NCBI GenBank assembly: GCA_001600875.1
Contig: BCLD01000010.1
Span: forward strand, 1 to 46,505
DNA length: 46,505 bases
Origin: Solicoccozyma terricola
Lineage: Eukaryota > Basidiomycota > Tremellomycetes > Filobasidiales > Piskurozymaceae
Reading direction: 5' to 3'
Shown here: in pieces, positions 35,617-45,349 of the stretch
How the letters are laid out: each line of letters opens with the position of its first letter
Numbering within the stretch: position 1 is the stretch's first letter
The notes under the pieces: model-generated
Seen by the model: only the letters and a program-made list of their open reading frames with translations
What the model was told of the DNA's origin: nothing
Database searches by the model: none
Made by a program: the position numbers and the translations under genes

Positions 35617-38600
35617 TCACCTAGATCCATCAACTATTTCGGTATTTGATGACGTGTGAGTGTTGAGAATACTTATGGGCGTATACCTAGAGAGACCGGC
35701 CATATCCAGATGCATCATCCAGCTCCAAAGAACCGTGCCGATTAAAAGTGGCAACATGCCCGTCGAAGCACCAACAGAACCTCGAGCGGCGAACAACCCG
35801 GTCATGAAAAGTTGGAAAACAACAATGCCCCATACCAACCGCACAAAGGTGGTCGGCCAGGCTTCGCCACTTGCGGAAGCGGGGCTGCGGAAGACTGTAC
35901 AGGGAATCGGGGGTCAGCAAGGCCACTTACGCTGTGGGGACAGTCCCTACGCACCATGTAAAAGCTTGTATTTGTAGGCAAGATCTACAAAGAACGACGA
36001 TTGCCATCAGAGCTCCTACCTGATGACTGGCGCAATCGCAACTTACATGCGTTGGCGAAGTAAATTGCACCAAAGACCAAGATTAGGGGTGACATGACGG
36101 CATACACCAATGTCATGATAAAGACAACGATGGCCGGTGGATAGACCATGCCGTAGTTGATGGAAGTAGGTGCATATAATGCGTTGTAATCTAACCAGAT
36201 GGACTTTCAGACATATTGATGTCGGCAAAGCACACTCAACTCACCTCGCGGTGTTTTCGCCCATAAGCTATACAGTCCAATAGTGAAGACAGTGCCGAGG
36301 TTTAGCAATTGCAAAGGCATGATGCCAACACCTAAGAGAGTCGATCATCAGCCGAAGCAAACATCTGCGGTATCAAGTTGAAACTACCTTGCAGCATCAC
36401 GTATGACATGGAGAACGCCTTCGCGTTGTTCTGTGTAAGTGCTTTCGCCAACCTTTGAGGAATCTTCTCCGGAGAGCCAGCAAGGTCGCGAACGAGTGCC
36501 CAAAAGGTCGACACTGCTAAGAAGATGAAGAGCACCGTGACAAGGAGGAAGAGTGTGTACCTTGATATGCCATGCGGTTATAAGCCGTCGAACGGGAGGA
36601 GAGAAAAATGAGGAGGGAGAACCCACTTCTTCAATAACGATCGCTCGATGTCGGTCTTGGAACGGAAACCCTGATAATAGCATATTATTTCAAGCAGATA
36701 CGGCAGTGCCGCATTGAAGATGATAATAGCAGTAGAAGGTAGAGTTGTTTGAACAATGGCTCCAATGGTTGGCGAAGACTTGATGTGCTTCGCTAGCCAT
36801 GGGAAAACCTTCTCGATTTCCTGGAAGGACAATAAACTCGCAAGGGCGGTAACGGGTACTACGTAGACGCGTCAGTGGCTGCTCCATAGGCACTGTGTCC
36901 GTCGCACTCACCACTCCAGAACAGTAACCCGACGGCAGTTACGCCTACTGCTGCTACGTCCCGGATGACACGAAGCCTCCAAGGCATGCCAACATTCGAC
37001 CACACGAGATCATCCGGATGAGGTGCAAGTTTGATGATACACTGAGAGTGTTCAGGGTAATGTACGACTTGAGCCGCCACTTGCTAAGGGTTGCAAAGAA
37101 GTGTTAGTAGAGGCAGAATAGATATGGAACAATGCGCACTTACAGCGTCATATGCATCTTTGAAGGTGACAAATGCGTCTCCTGTTGCGGACATGCGACT
37201 GGTGGTCGGTTCCGTACCCTGGCTCTCGTCTTCATCCGGATCTTCCTCCTGCACGTATGTTGGATCCTCTGGCGTTCGTTCTACCAGCTTGAGTTTCTGT
37301 AAACGACTGTCCGCTTGGTGGAAGCGATCCGTCCAGTACTCGATCGCATCTACGCGTTCACCCAGCCAGGGGAAGATTCGTGACCAGAAGCCAATGGGCA
37401 CATATGTGCAAGGCCGATGCTGAGATACAGGACCCGTTCTCCTTCCACTACTCCGACGACTGGGTTGAGAGGAGACTCTACCCGAACCATTGATGGTGGA
37501 TGCGTCGGGACGAAGGTCACTCCAATGAGCAGCAAATTCATCACTATCCTCAAGGTTGGGTGCATCCGCGGCGTCTTGGAGCAATGCTGCTGAAGGTTGC
37601 GGAGATGCAGATATCTCCCCATCCGCATTGAAAGTTGCGATGACCTGTTCAGGATCTTCATCTGCCCATGATCCCCCATATTGCCAGTGGGCTTCTTCCA
37701 GCTTCGTAAGAGCCTTCGTCCTTTCCGCCAAAGCTTTCTTATACGTCGATCCAAGGCGTTTAACCACTGTGACACTCTCTACCGGCCAATCGCACTTTCC
37801 TTCCAGATAGTCCTTGAGCGCCTGCTCTTGTCGTAGATTGGCAGGCAGATTTTGGATGATTACTGTCCTGGCCGGTGTCGTCCCTGATCGGTCCAACATC
37901 GAGACTTGTCTAGCGGCCAAGAATCGGTGAAAGTTCCGATGAAGCATGTAAAGAGCGAGAATGGAGAAGATATAGGTGAATAGGAGATGCAGCGTGATGG
38001 TCGTTTGAGGATCAATGACTCTATCCTCGATTCTTGATTTCTCCCCAGATGTCGCTGCGGTCCAGAGAGAGGTGACGAGACCTGGTGGGATACGGGACAG
38101 TGTGGAATTGCCATCCTCGTCTGGTACGTCAGGGTCTGAATCGGTCGAACCATTTTTCTAGGTAATTACCCAGATCGTCAGTGCTCAGAATGGTTGCAAG
38201 TGACCGTGTAACCTACGAAGAAGTTGACCGGCATGAGTACGAGTGCCGCCGCCACTGCACAAATGGAAAAGAAGTAAAAGGACGTCTTCAGGAAGTCGAG
38301 AAACTGTTGCAAAGTTGCCAACATGTGAGTTACAGTCCCAATTTCACCTTTTGGAGGTTGGTTCCCGCTTACCACGACTGCATCTAGTCCCACAGCGGAC
38401 AACAATGCAAAGTTGCTTGTCCGCACAGTGGGCATCAGCCATCCTAAAATGCTATGGTTCCGCTCGGCGTAACGTGATGGATCATTCGCTGACATCTCAA
38501 AATGTGTGAGTGAATTGCATGTTTCTTTTCATACAAAATGACCTCACCTTCCGCTGTGATTGCTCTTGCCATGTAGACCTTCTTCCACCGTGGCCGCATG

Positions 38601-38891
38601 AAACAGAAAGCTATCAGACTGAAGCCACCGACTGCTAGAGAAAGGATGAGCTGGGTGCGAAACCATGGACCTTGAGATATATGACAGGGTGTATGAGTCA
38701 GTCTGAATTCTTCCAGGCCTCTCAATGAAAAAGTCATCCTACCGCTGAAGTCTCCTGTGTAGCAGCAAGATCAGGGTGGCGGGTGGAGTCAGCTCAACCG
38801 CTACTGAACGGTCCTTTCAAGGAGAGCCTGGCTTACTCGTCGGTGGGCTTCCCGGAGGAGCCGAAGTTGGGGTAGCGTAAAGCAAAGACAT
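35617..38891 (-). CDS. CSC1/OSCA/TMEM63-family ion channel (DUF221)
   Basis: ATG 38891 starts MSLLYATPTSAPPGSPPT. A 12-nt exon (38743-38754) joins it to GPWFRTQLILSLAVGGFSL, the first membrane helix. Then come NDPSRYAERNHSILGWLMP and SAVGLDAVV, a second membrane pair, and a large cytosolic domain. That domain carries RTVIIQNLPANLRQEQALKD, VTVVKRLGSTYKKALAERTK and, at its end, GDAFVTFKDAYDAVSAH. The pore-forming half includes FQEIEKVFPWLAKHIKSSP, GAIVQTTLPSTAIIIFNAAL, LFIFLAVSTFWALVRDLAG, FSMSYVMLQGV, YGMVYPPAIVVFIMTLVYAV and AYLAYKYKLLHV. It ends after LVWGIVVFQLFMTGLFAARG at TGA 35617-35619. This is the three-part layout of CSC1/OSCA proteins, osmosensitive cation channels or scramblases of the plasma membrane or endomembranes. 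A GTGAGA at the stop leaves open a further C-terminal exon. Confidence 0.88.
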
Positions 38892-39121
38892 GGGAGACGC
38901 CGCTGCTGGCTCGTCGCTGTGGCTGTGGTGCTAGCTATGTGTGTTCTAGTAATCAGCAAATGGTGGACGACATCATGACCGTGCAGCAACTCAATCAATA
39001 ACCACCTGCCACGTGACACGTCATCGATCGAGTTACGTCATCGATCGCGAGCAGAGTCACAGAGGTGGCATGGACTGATGGATACAAAAACAAAACAAAA
39101 GGGTACACGACAAGGTACATA
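38892..39121. promoter_or_regulatory. CSC1-like gene promoter with CACGTG and a direct repeat
   Basis: The 230 bases between the CSC1-like start (-) and the stop of the golgin gene (-) contain CACGTG at 39010-39015. They also hold two exact copies of ACGTCATCGATCG, at 39018-39030 and 39035-39047, spaced 17 bases apart. TGACGTCA-like and E-box cores suggest bZIP and bHLH sites. The function is inferred. Confidence 0.55.
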
Positions 39122-41926
39122 TCACGCTCCTATTCTCGCTTGTAAGCGTCGTAACTCCTGGGGCGTAAATCGGAGGATGACAGCGAGTACGCGAACCAGA
39201 TTCGGCTGCGAGCACGTTGAAGAATGTCAATCCCATGATTCTTCATATCGCGCTGAGGATTTGACTGGCTTACCCTCATCTCCTCCTTCTCCAAAAATTG
39301 CAGGATTACATTGCGGAGGTACTGCTCGTAATGTATATAGGTCAGCGGTGGTCTTATACCTGATGACGGGCCAGGCGGATCTCACCTCCAGGTTGACCTC
39401 CTCTTCATCTCCCTTCTCTCCGCTGACCGGCGACTGCGTTCCAGATGTCTTACCCGAATCAGTCCCATTCGCGGGCTTCGCAGCGACAGCAGCATCGACT
39501 GCCGGTTTGTTCCCTCCTGACCAATACCCTACGCCTGGATTCCGCTGCTTTTCCAGGAGTTGGACTGAAGACTGAACCTTGCGCATTTCCTCGCGTAACG
39601 TCTGTTAGGGGACATCAACCGTCAGCAGTGAATATCAGAGCCGAACACTTCAATCGCACCTTGTTGGCGTTTCGAAGCTGGGCGACACTCGCTTTGGCCT
39701 CCTCGAGACGCTCAATCTGTATCTCAAGCTCCTTGGCATGTGACCGCTTGGCTTCATTGATCGCCACCTGCGAAGTAATGATACACTTCAGTCTTCACGG
39801 CCTTCAAGAGACACCGCGAGTCACCTACCTCCAGATCCAACGCTCTGCTCTTCTCCATATCCAACTTCTCCACCTGGTCTTGCAAATCTGCAATTCGTAG
39901 TCGAAGCGAAAGCTCCCTCTCTTCCACTTGAGAAATCTGCTCATCCCTCTCCCGTCGACCACGAACTGCTTCAGCATATTCCGTATCCTTCTCCCTGATC
40001 ACGGCTCGGAGCCGCTCCAACTCCCTGGCACGATCCTGGAGATGTCTCGAGCTCTCCTCCTCGCTGTCAAGTCGGTCCCTCTCTGATCGGGCCACCTCAC
40101 TGCGTAACTCGGAAAGCTTGAGCTCTGCTTTCGCTTGAGCTTCAGCAAGCAGTCTTGACAAGTCTGCGGGAGATATACTGCCGGTTACTTCCGAAGGAGA
40201 AGTACGCCCACCATGCGATGCCGTGCTGATATCGAGAGGTCCACCTCGCTTGGATGTAGCGATCTCCTCCTCCAAGACCGAGATTCGATCTAACGCTTCT
40301 TTCAACTGGAACGCCTGCTCCTTTAAGCTAGCTTCCCGAGTTTCGAGTTCTGCTTTACATTGTTCCGCTTCGTCCTGCGTAGTTTGAAGTAATTGGAACT
40401 GCTCTTGTCGAGCGTTTTGAAGTTCCTTTACCGATGCTTCGAGAGTGCTTATCCGTGATACTTTGTTTGCGATCTCCTTGGCATGGGAAGCCTTGGATGT
40501 GATGATATCCAACTCCCACTGCGCTTTCTTCGCAGCCACATCTCTCTCATACTTGTCCCTTAAGCTCGCCGCTTCCTTTTCAAACCCAGCTCTAAGATTG
40601 CTAACCTCCCTTTCCCTCTCACCTCTCAATTTCTCCAGGTTCTCCACCATGCGTTGTCTTTCCTGCCGATCCCCATCTTTCAGCTTTTCCGCTTCATCTT
40701 TCTCTTTTTCAAGCTTGACGAGTTTCTGTCGGACCGTCTTAAGTAGCGAAATGGCCTTTGATCGTTTCTCCTCCTCTTCCTTGGCTTGCGTTTGAGCTTT
40801 GGAGAGATCAGCACGTAAATGAGCAATTTCTATTTGTTGACTTGCTTGTGAAGATAAGCTCGTCTCGGATTTGGACAGCTGGTCTTTCAATTCGTTTATG
40901 AGTTTCGTTGAGGATGATGATTCAAGTCGATGCGTATCCCGAATCTCTTCCATTCGAGATTCCTGGACTGTATGGAAGGAAAAAAAAATCGCGCCTCTTC
41001 AGTTTGTATTCTATTCAACGGCGGCGGCGGCCACCCCAGAGAACTCACGAGTCATCTTCTCGCCCATCCGCTTCAGCTCCGTAGCTCCCGTCTCCACCTT
41101 TTCATTCATCTTCCGAATCCATACTTCCAACGCGTCTGGGTCATTGATGCCACCTTGCAGTGATGGTGACGCATGTTGGAGTATCTCATGTATACGATTC
41201 ATTGATGTTTCAAGAGGATTTACCTCGAGAGGATTTGATTGTGATAGATCTGGTGGGGGAAGTTGGAACAGTCAAGCCACATTCAATATCCCTGCGGACG
41301 GGTGTTGCTGATGTGCTAGTGTACGTACTTGTTGATCCATCCAATGTTTTCCCGTTAGACAATACCACATCCACAGCTTGTACGGGTGATTTCTTCTCCA
41401 GCTGGAGAGGTCCAACAACCGATAAAGACTCGTCCTCCATCGCTTCCAAATCCGGTGAAGGTGGTAGAGGTATCGCCGTCGGGTCCAATAGTTCTGGTAC
41501 ATGTCCCGTACCGGTTGACGACGGTACACCTTTGTAAATATCATTCGACGCCTTTCTTCTCGATGTAGGACTTGCGATCCTCATTAACCGGGATTGAAGT
41601 GTATCCATCTTATCAATCGTTGATATTCCATCCAACGAAGCAGGTCTCTTCTCCTGCTGCCTTGCCAACATTTCCTCTCCCATCGACATCGAAGGGGACT
41701 GCGATCTCGTCAAACCTAATCTTAAACCAGACCCAATGGAATCTTTACGATTCCCACCACCACCACCACCACCACCACCACCGCCGGAGATAGTAGATTT
41801 CGAGGTTGAAGCTGATCCATGGGTTCCACGAACGTGTAGTGCTTGACCTGCGTGATCTAATTGATCGACTCCAGCTTGAGCGACGGCGCGAAGTCGTTCC
41901 GAGAATGAAGAAACGGATGGAAGCAT
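39122..41926 (-). CDS. GRIP-domain golgin (Imh1/golgin-97-like coiled-coil protein)
   Basis: ATG 41926 starts MLPSVSSFSERLRAVAQAG. A Ser-rich head with a poly-Gly run (41758-41783 as CCA repeats) is followed by an intron near 41275-41330. Next are NPLETSMNRIHEILQHASPS and WIRKMNEKVETGATELKRMG. About 400 residues of near-continuous coiled coil rich in Glu, Lys, Arg and Leu follow (39830-40950). Further exons give EIQIERLEEAKASVAQLRN, then VNLEYLRNVILQFLEKEEMR and PNLVRVLAVILRFTPQELRR. The final block matches the GRIP signature (EYLKxVVLKF...), including the Tyr needed for Arl1 binding. GRIP golgins bind Arl1-GTP at the trans-Golgi and tether vesicles. The stop is TGA at 39122-39124. Choice between Imh1-like and the related GRAB-type (Rud3) golgins is not fully certain. 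Confidence 0.85.
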
Positions 41927-42493
41927 GATGAGAGGTAGGGTGGGGGGGGGGGGGGGGGGGGGGGCTAGAGACGCTGGGTGATGTTGTTGATTATTGGGCT
42001 CGATTCAGTTATGGATCAGACGTAGTCTCGCATGTATCCGTCCAAGAGTCAAGAACGCATAGCCGTCTGGGCGCTGGTCATGATGCGGATTGAACGATGT
42101 TGGAAGATGCGGGGAGGGGGAAAGGGGGGGGGGGGGGGTTCACGACTTGGCGACAAATGTCAGTCTGTCCCTCTGGGCATTTTGGACGCGTAATGTGCTC
42201 TTCCACCGAATCTCCAACAGCGGCCACTGAACACTAGTGATTCATGATATCTCAGGTTTATGATTATCGTCGTCTCTCTTTCTCTCACTCAGGGGAATAT
42301 ATATCAAGAATACATACATCAAATGAAAAAAATTCCAAACTATCTGTCCCAAGAACTTTCCCATCCCAAGAACCGCGCCGTCGCAGAAGAATACCCGGCC
42401 GGTCAAAAAAAAAAGAAAACGGCACACACACGCACACACAACACACGGAGCTCAACAAGTTTACAACGAGCAAAAATACCACATGAAACGTCA
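41927..42493. other. Intergenic region with G tracts between golgin and ATG8
   Basis: About 570 bases between the golgin start (-) and the ATG8 stop (-), so it contains the golgin promoter and leader and the ATG8 3' end. It holds G tracts at 41942-41964 (23 nt) and 42124-42138 (15 nt). The first lies only 16 bases upstream of the golgin ATG and would be a C tract in its leader. Confidence 0.6.
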
Positions 42494-44318
42494 TCATGCA
42501 CATTCTACGCCTTGAATCTCGCCGAAAGTGTTCTCTCCAGAGTAAGAAACGTAAAGGAATCCATCTTCGTCTCTGAAAAATATCACAAACACGAAAGAAA
42601 AAAAAAAGAGGAAAAGAGTCAGGTAAAACTCCCAACACAATGTATTATATTAAGGAATAACGAAGCACTCACTTGTGCTCCTCGTAAATCGAACTCATAA
42701 GAGCAGCAGTAGGAGGTAAGATCTCATCTACAAAGATGAAGATTGCTTTCTCCGGAGCGAGTTTGATTCGTTTACGAATCACATAAACGAATTGACCAAC
42801 AGTGAGGTCCTTTTTTTGAGGGAAAGACGAAGAAAAAAAGGAAGATGAACAACCACGAATGGAACGAACAGAACAGAACCGGGGTGTTTGTTATCAGCTA
42901 TGACCATAGGAATATTGTCGTCGCCTGTTTTTTTACACCTTTCCAAAAAAAAAAAACTCACGGCAGGAACCAAATACTTCTTCTTGTCGATATTAGCGAT
43001 ATCCGAGTTTTGAGCTCGTTCACAAATGACCTTTGAAAAAATGAACCAACCACCACCACGAAAAGAAGCGGGGGAAAAAACGAACCATCAATTCCTCGTA
43101 CTTCCCGAAGTCCCAAACAAAGGGGGGGGGGGGGGGGGGGGGGGGGGAGGGGGGTTGGTGACAACTTCATCCCCCCTCCCCCCCCCGGCTCTCCCCAACC
43201 AACTACCAACTACTCACTGGAATCCGATCCGTATACTTCTGTCTAATCCTCTCAGCTTCAGCCTTCCTCTTTGCTATTTCCAAACCGGATCGATTCGATC
43301 GTCCAATTTTAGAATTATCATCGTGTTTCATCGCCATCGTCGTCGTCGTGGCGGGCGTGGCGGGCATGGCGAGCGTGTCGGGTGTGTGTATATGAGTATG
43401 TTTGAAATTGGATGATAGCGAACCAATTGGAGAATCAAGGAAAGGTAGAGATTGATGAGTTGATTTGATTATCGTTGACGATGATGATGAATTCATCGAC
43501 GTTTGATCGCGGATATCCAAAATTGGATTTGTTGAATTGTTGATTTTTGACGTTTTAAAGAAAAAAAACCCCCAACAACCAAACACCAAACACCAAGGGG
43601 ATAATCCATCATCGTCCAAAGAACCCAAAATAACGGAGAAATCAAACCAACAAAGGAAGAATCGAAACACATCCCATCCCCCGGAGTATGGTGTGTGTGT
43701 GTGTTATTTTGATAATTTTCCACGGTGGGTCCCACAGAACAAGAAATTCACAACCAAAGGGACCAACGGAAGGACCAAAAAGGACCCGGAAGGGATGAAA
43801 GGGGGGAGGGGGGGTGGGGGCGGCGGGGTGTGATAACGAACGAGATATCGAGCGCGCGATATTTTAGGATTTTCCAGGATGAACGAGGGGGGGGCAAGAT
43901 CGATGGATCGGATTATGGTATAGAAGACGGGGTGGGGAGAGGTTGTCGTTGGTGATGGCGAGGGGAGAAGAGCGAAGAGAGGGAGAAGAGAGAGAGAGAG
44001 AGAGCGAAGAGAGGGAGAAAAGAGAGAGAGAGAGAGAGAGAGGGGGCAGAGAGACGAGGAGGGATCCAGGGACGTGTTTCAAATACGATGACCGAGTATA
44101 ATCCATACGAAGAGACACAGAGAGAGATGTCGTTTTGATGGAGTGAAGGGAAGAGGATAAGAATAAAGAAACAAGGTATCAAAATCAATCAGTATTCCAA
44201 CATTATATTTTGAATCCAATGTGTGTGGGGGGAAGGGGGGGGGGGGGGGGGATAGATGACAATTTGGGAAAACAAACTCACGGAACTCGTGCTCATCCTT
44301 GAACTTGGAGCGAGTCAT
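42494..44318 (-). CDS. ATG8: Atg8, ubiquitin-like autophagosome protein
   Basis: Five exons. Exon 1 (ATG 44318) reads [13 protein letters not shown] long first intron of about 1 kb leads to [19 protein letters not shown] (43217 to about 43280). Next are [19 protein letters not shown], then [20 protein letters not shown] with [20 protein letters not shown], and finally [17 protein letters not shown]. The product is about 125 residues and nearly identical to fungal Atg8 throughout. After the conserved Phe-Gly (Gly116) there is an eight-residue tail, EIQGVECA, which Atg4 would remove to expose the glycine for conjugation to phosphatidylethanolamine. At the first junction the residue after HEF reads Pro rather than the usual Glu, given the acceptor AAATAG. 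Stop is TGA at 42494-42496. Introns are packed with G, GA and GT tracts. Confidence 0.95.
43122..43147. repeat. 26-nt poly-G tract in ATG8 intron 2
   Basis: Uninterrupted G from 43122 to 43147, followed by further G-rich and C-rich runs to 43190. On the ATG8 sense strand this is a C tract between the donor at about 43216 and the acceptor TTTTTTCAAAG. Confidence 0.85.
43984..44043. repeat. GA microsatellite in ATG8 intron 1
   Basis: Two blocks of (GA)n separated by CGAAGAGAGGGAGAAA, continuing G/A-rich to about 44070. On the sense strand it is a CT-rich tract within the long first intron. Confidence 0.85.
44235..44251. repeat. 17-nt poly-G tract just inside ATG8 intron 1
   Basis: An uninterrupted G run about 30 bases downstream (sense direction) of the first ATG8 donor. 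It is one of a series of such tracts in this part of the window. Confidence 0.8.
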
Positions 44319-45349
44319 TGTATTACCAACGACCTACGTCTCGATGATTAATGTTTCCAAAAAAGACAAAGGCAAAACAAACAAACAGAGTTTGGTTGTG
44401 TGTGTGTGTGTGTGGGTGTGTGTGTGTGTGGGTTATAACAACCTGGTGTTGGAATTAAACACCCCATGATGATGATGATAAGGGAAGAGGGGGCGGGAGA
44501 GGAGATGACATCCATGAGTCGGCGGGGGAAAACAATACCATCCGATGTGTTAATTGATCGACTAACCTGATTGACCAAACGTTGGACGGATGGCAGTGGC
44601 TGGGGAATGTGGATGTGTAATGCGCTGTGGATGATGTTGACGATGTACGAGACGATGACTGAGTGACTTGTGTGTGGCCCGTCTTGGACTTGACCCGCCG
44701 CGGCTTCGGACGGGATTGCCGCTTCAGGGCAAATGACGTGGCGGGTGGCGGTGGCGGGTGGCGGTGGCGGTGGCGAATCACGTGACACGGGACTGCGGGG
44801 GAGAGGAGAGGACATGCTGTTTGTACTAGGTGATAGCGAGCGAGAGTGAGTTGGTATCCTCTATGCCCCACCCCGTGTACAGGAATGAACATCGACCATA
44901 CACCGCCTGATACCCAAATGGATGGAGAATAAACCTTTGTACATGAGAAATCCCAAAGTCCAATCGAGAGAAATTAAATTCCCTCCCTTGCTTGCCCAGA
45001 ACAACGCGTTTTGCCCAAAATATTAAATCATAAATACACCGCATCCATGCACAGCATAGCACAACACATCCCATCCCATCCCATCCCACCCCTCACCGCC
45101 ATCATCGCCAACTCTTGGACCCGACCACCTACACTTGGACAAAGTACATCGGATTAGAAAAGAAAGAGATCTTAAGCAGGCTGGTCCTTCTTTCCTCTTT
45201 CCACTTCCAAACTCCCCAATCCCAACGCGCGTTTCAGACCCCCATTTCAAGCAAACGAAGGATCATCGTGTATACCCCAAAGGGGACTTAGGGATTCCCG
45301 ATAGCGCTCACCTCCAACACGGTTATCACCCCCACGCACACGACCAAAC
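44319..45349. promoter_or_regulatory. Divergent intergenic region between ATG8 and the PLC-like gene
   Basis: About 1 kb with no convincing coding exon. It contains a GT microsatellite (44396-44432), a GGT/GGCGGG repeat block (44739-44775), an adjoining perfect TCACGTGA palindrome (44778-44785) and a CATCC repeat (45067-45088). The palindrome lies about 460 bases upstream of the ATG8 start and 565 upstream of the PLC-like start, so it could regulate either. Confidence 0.5.

Noticed and set aside
43203..43670. A stand-alone minus-strand protein of 155 residues
   Set aside because: Its C-terminal part is ATG8 exon 2; the rest is intron 1 read through.
1218..44318. TOR-like kinase and ATG8 as one functional locus
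   Set aside because: They lie more than 30 kb apart with ten or so unrelated genes between them; pathway relatedness alone does not support linkage.
44348..44892. Minus-strand frames upstream of ATG8 rich in Pro, His and Thr
   Set aside because: The composition reflects GT and GGCGGT microsatellites; no splice structure or family match.
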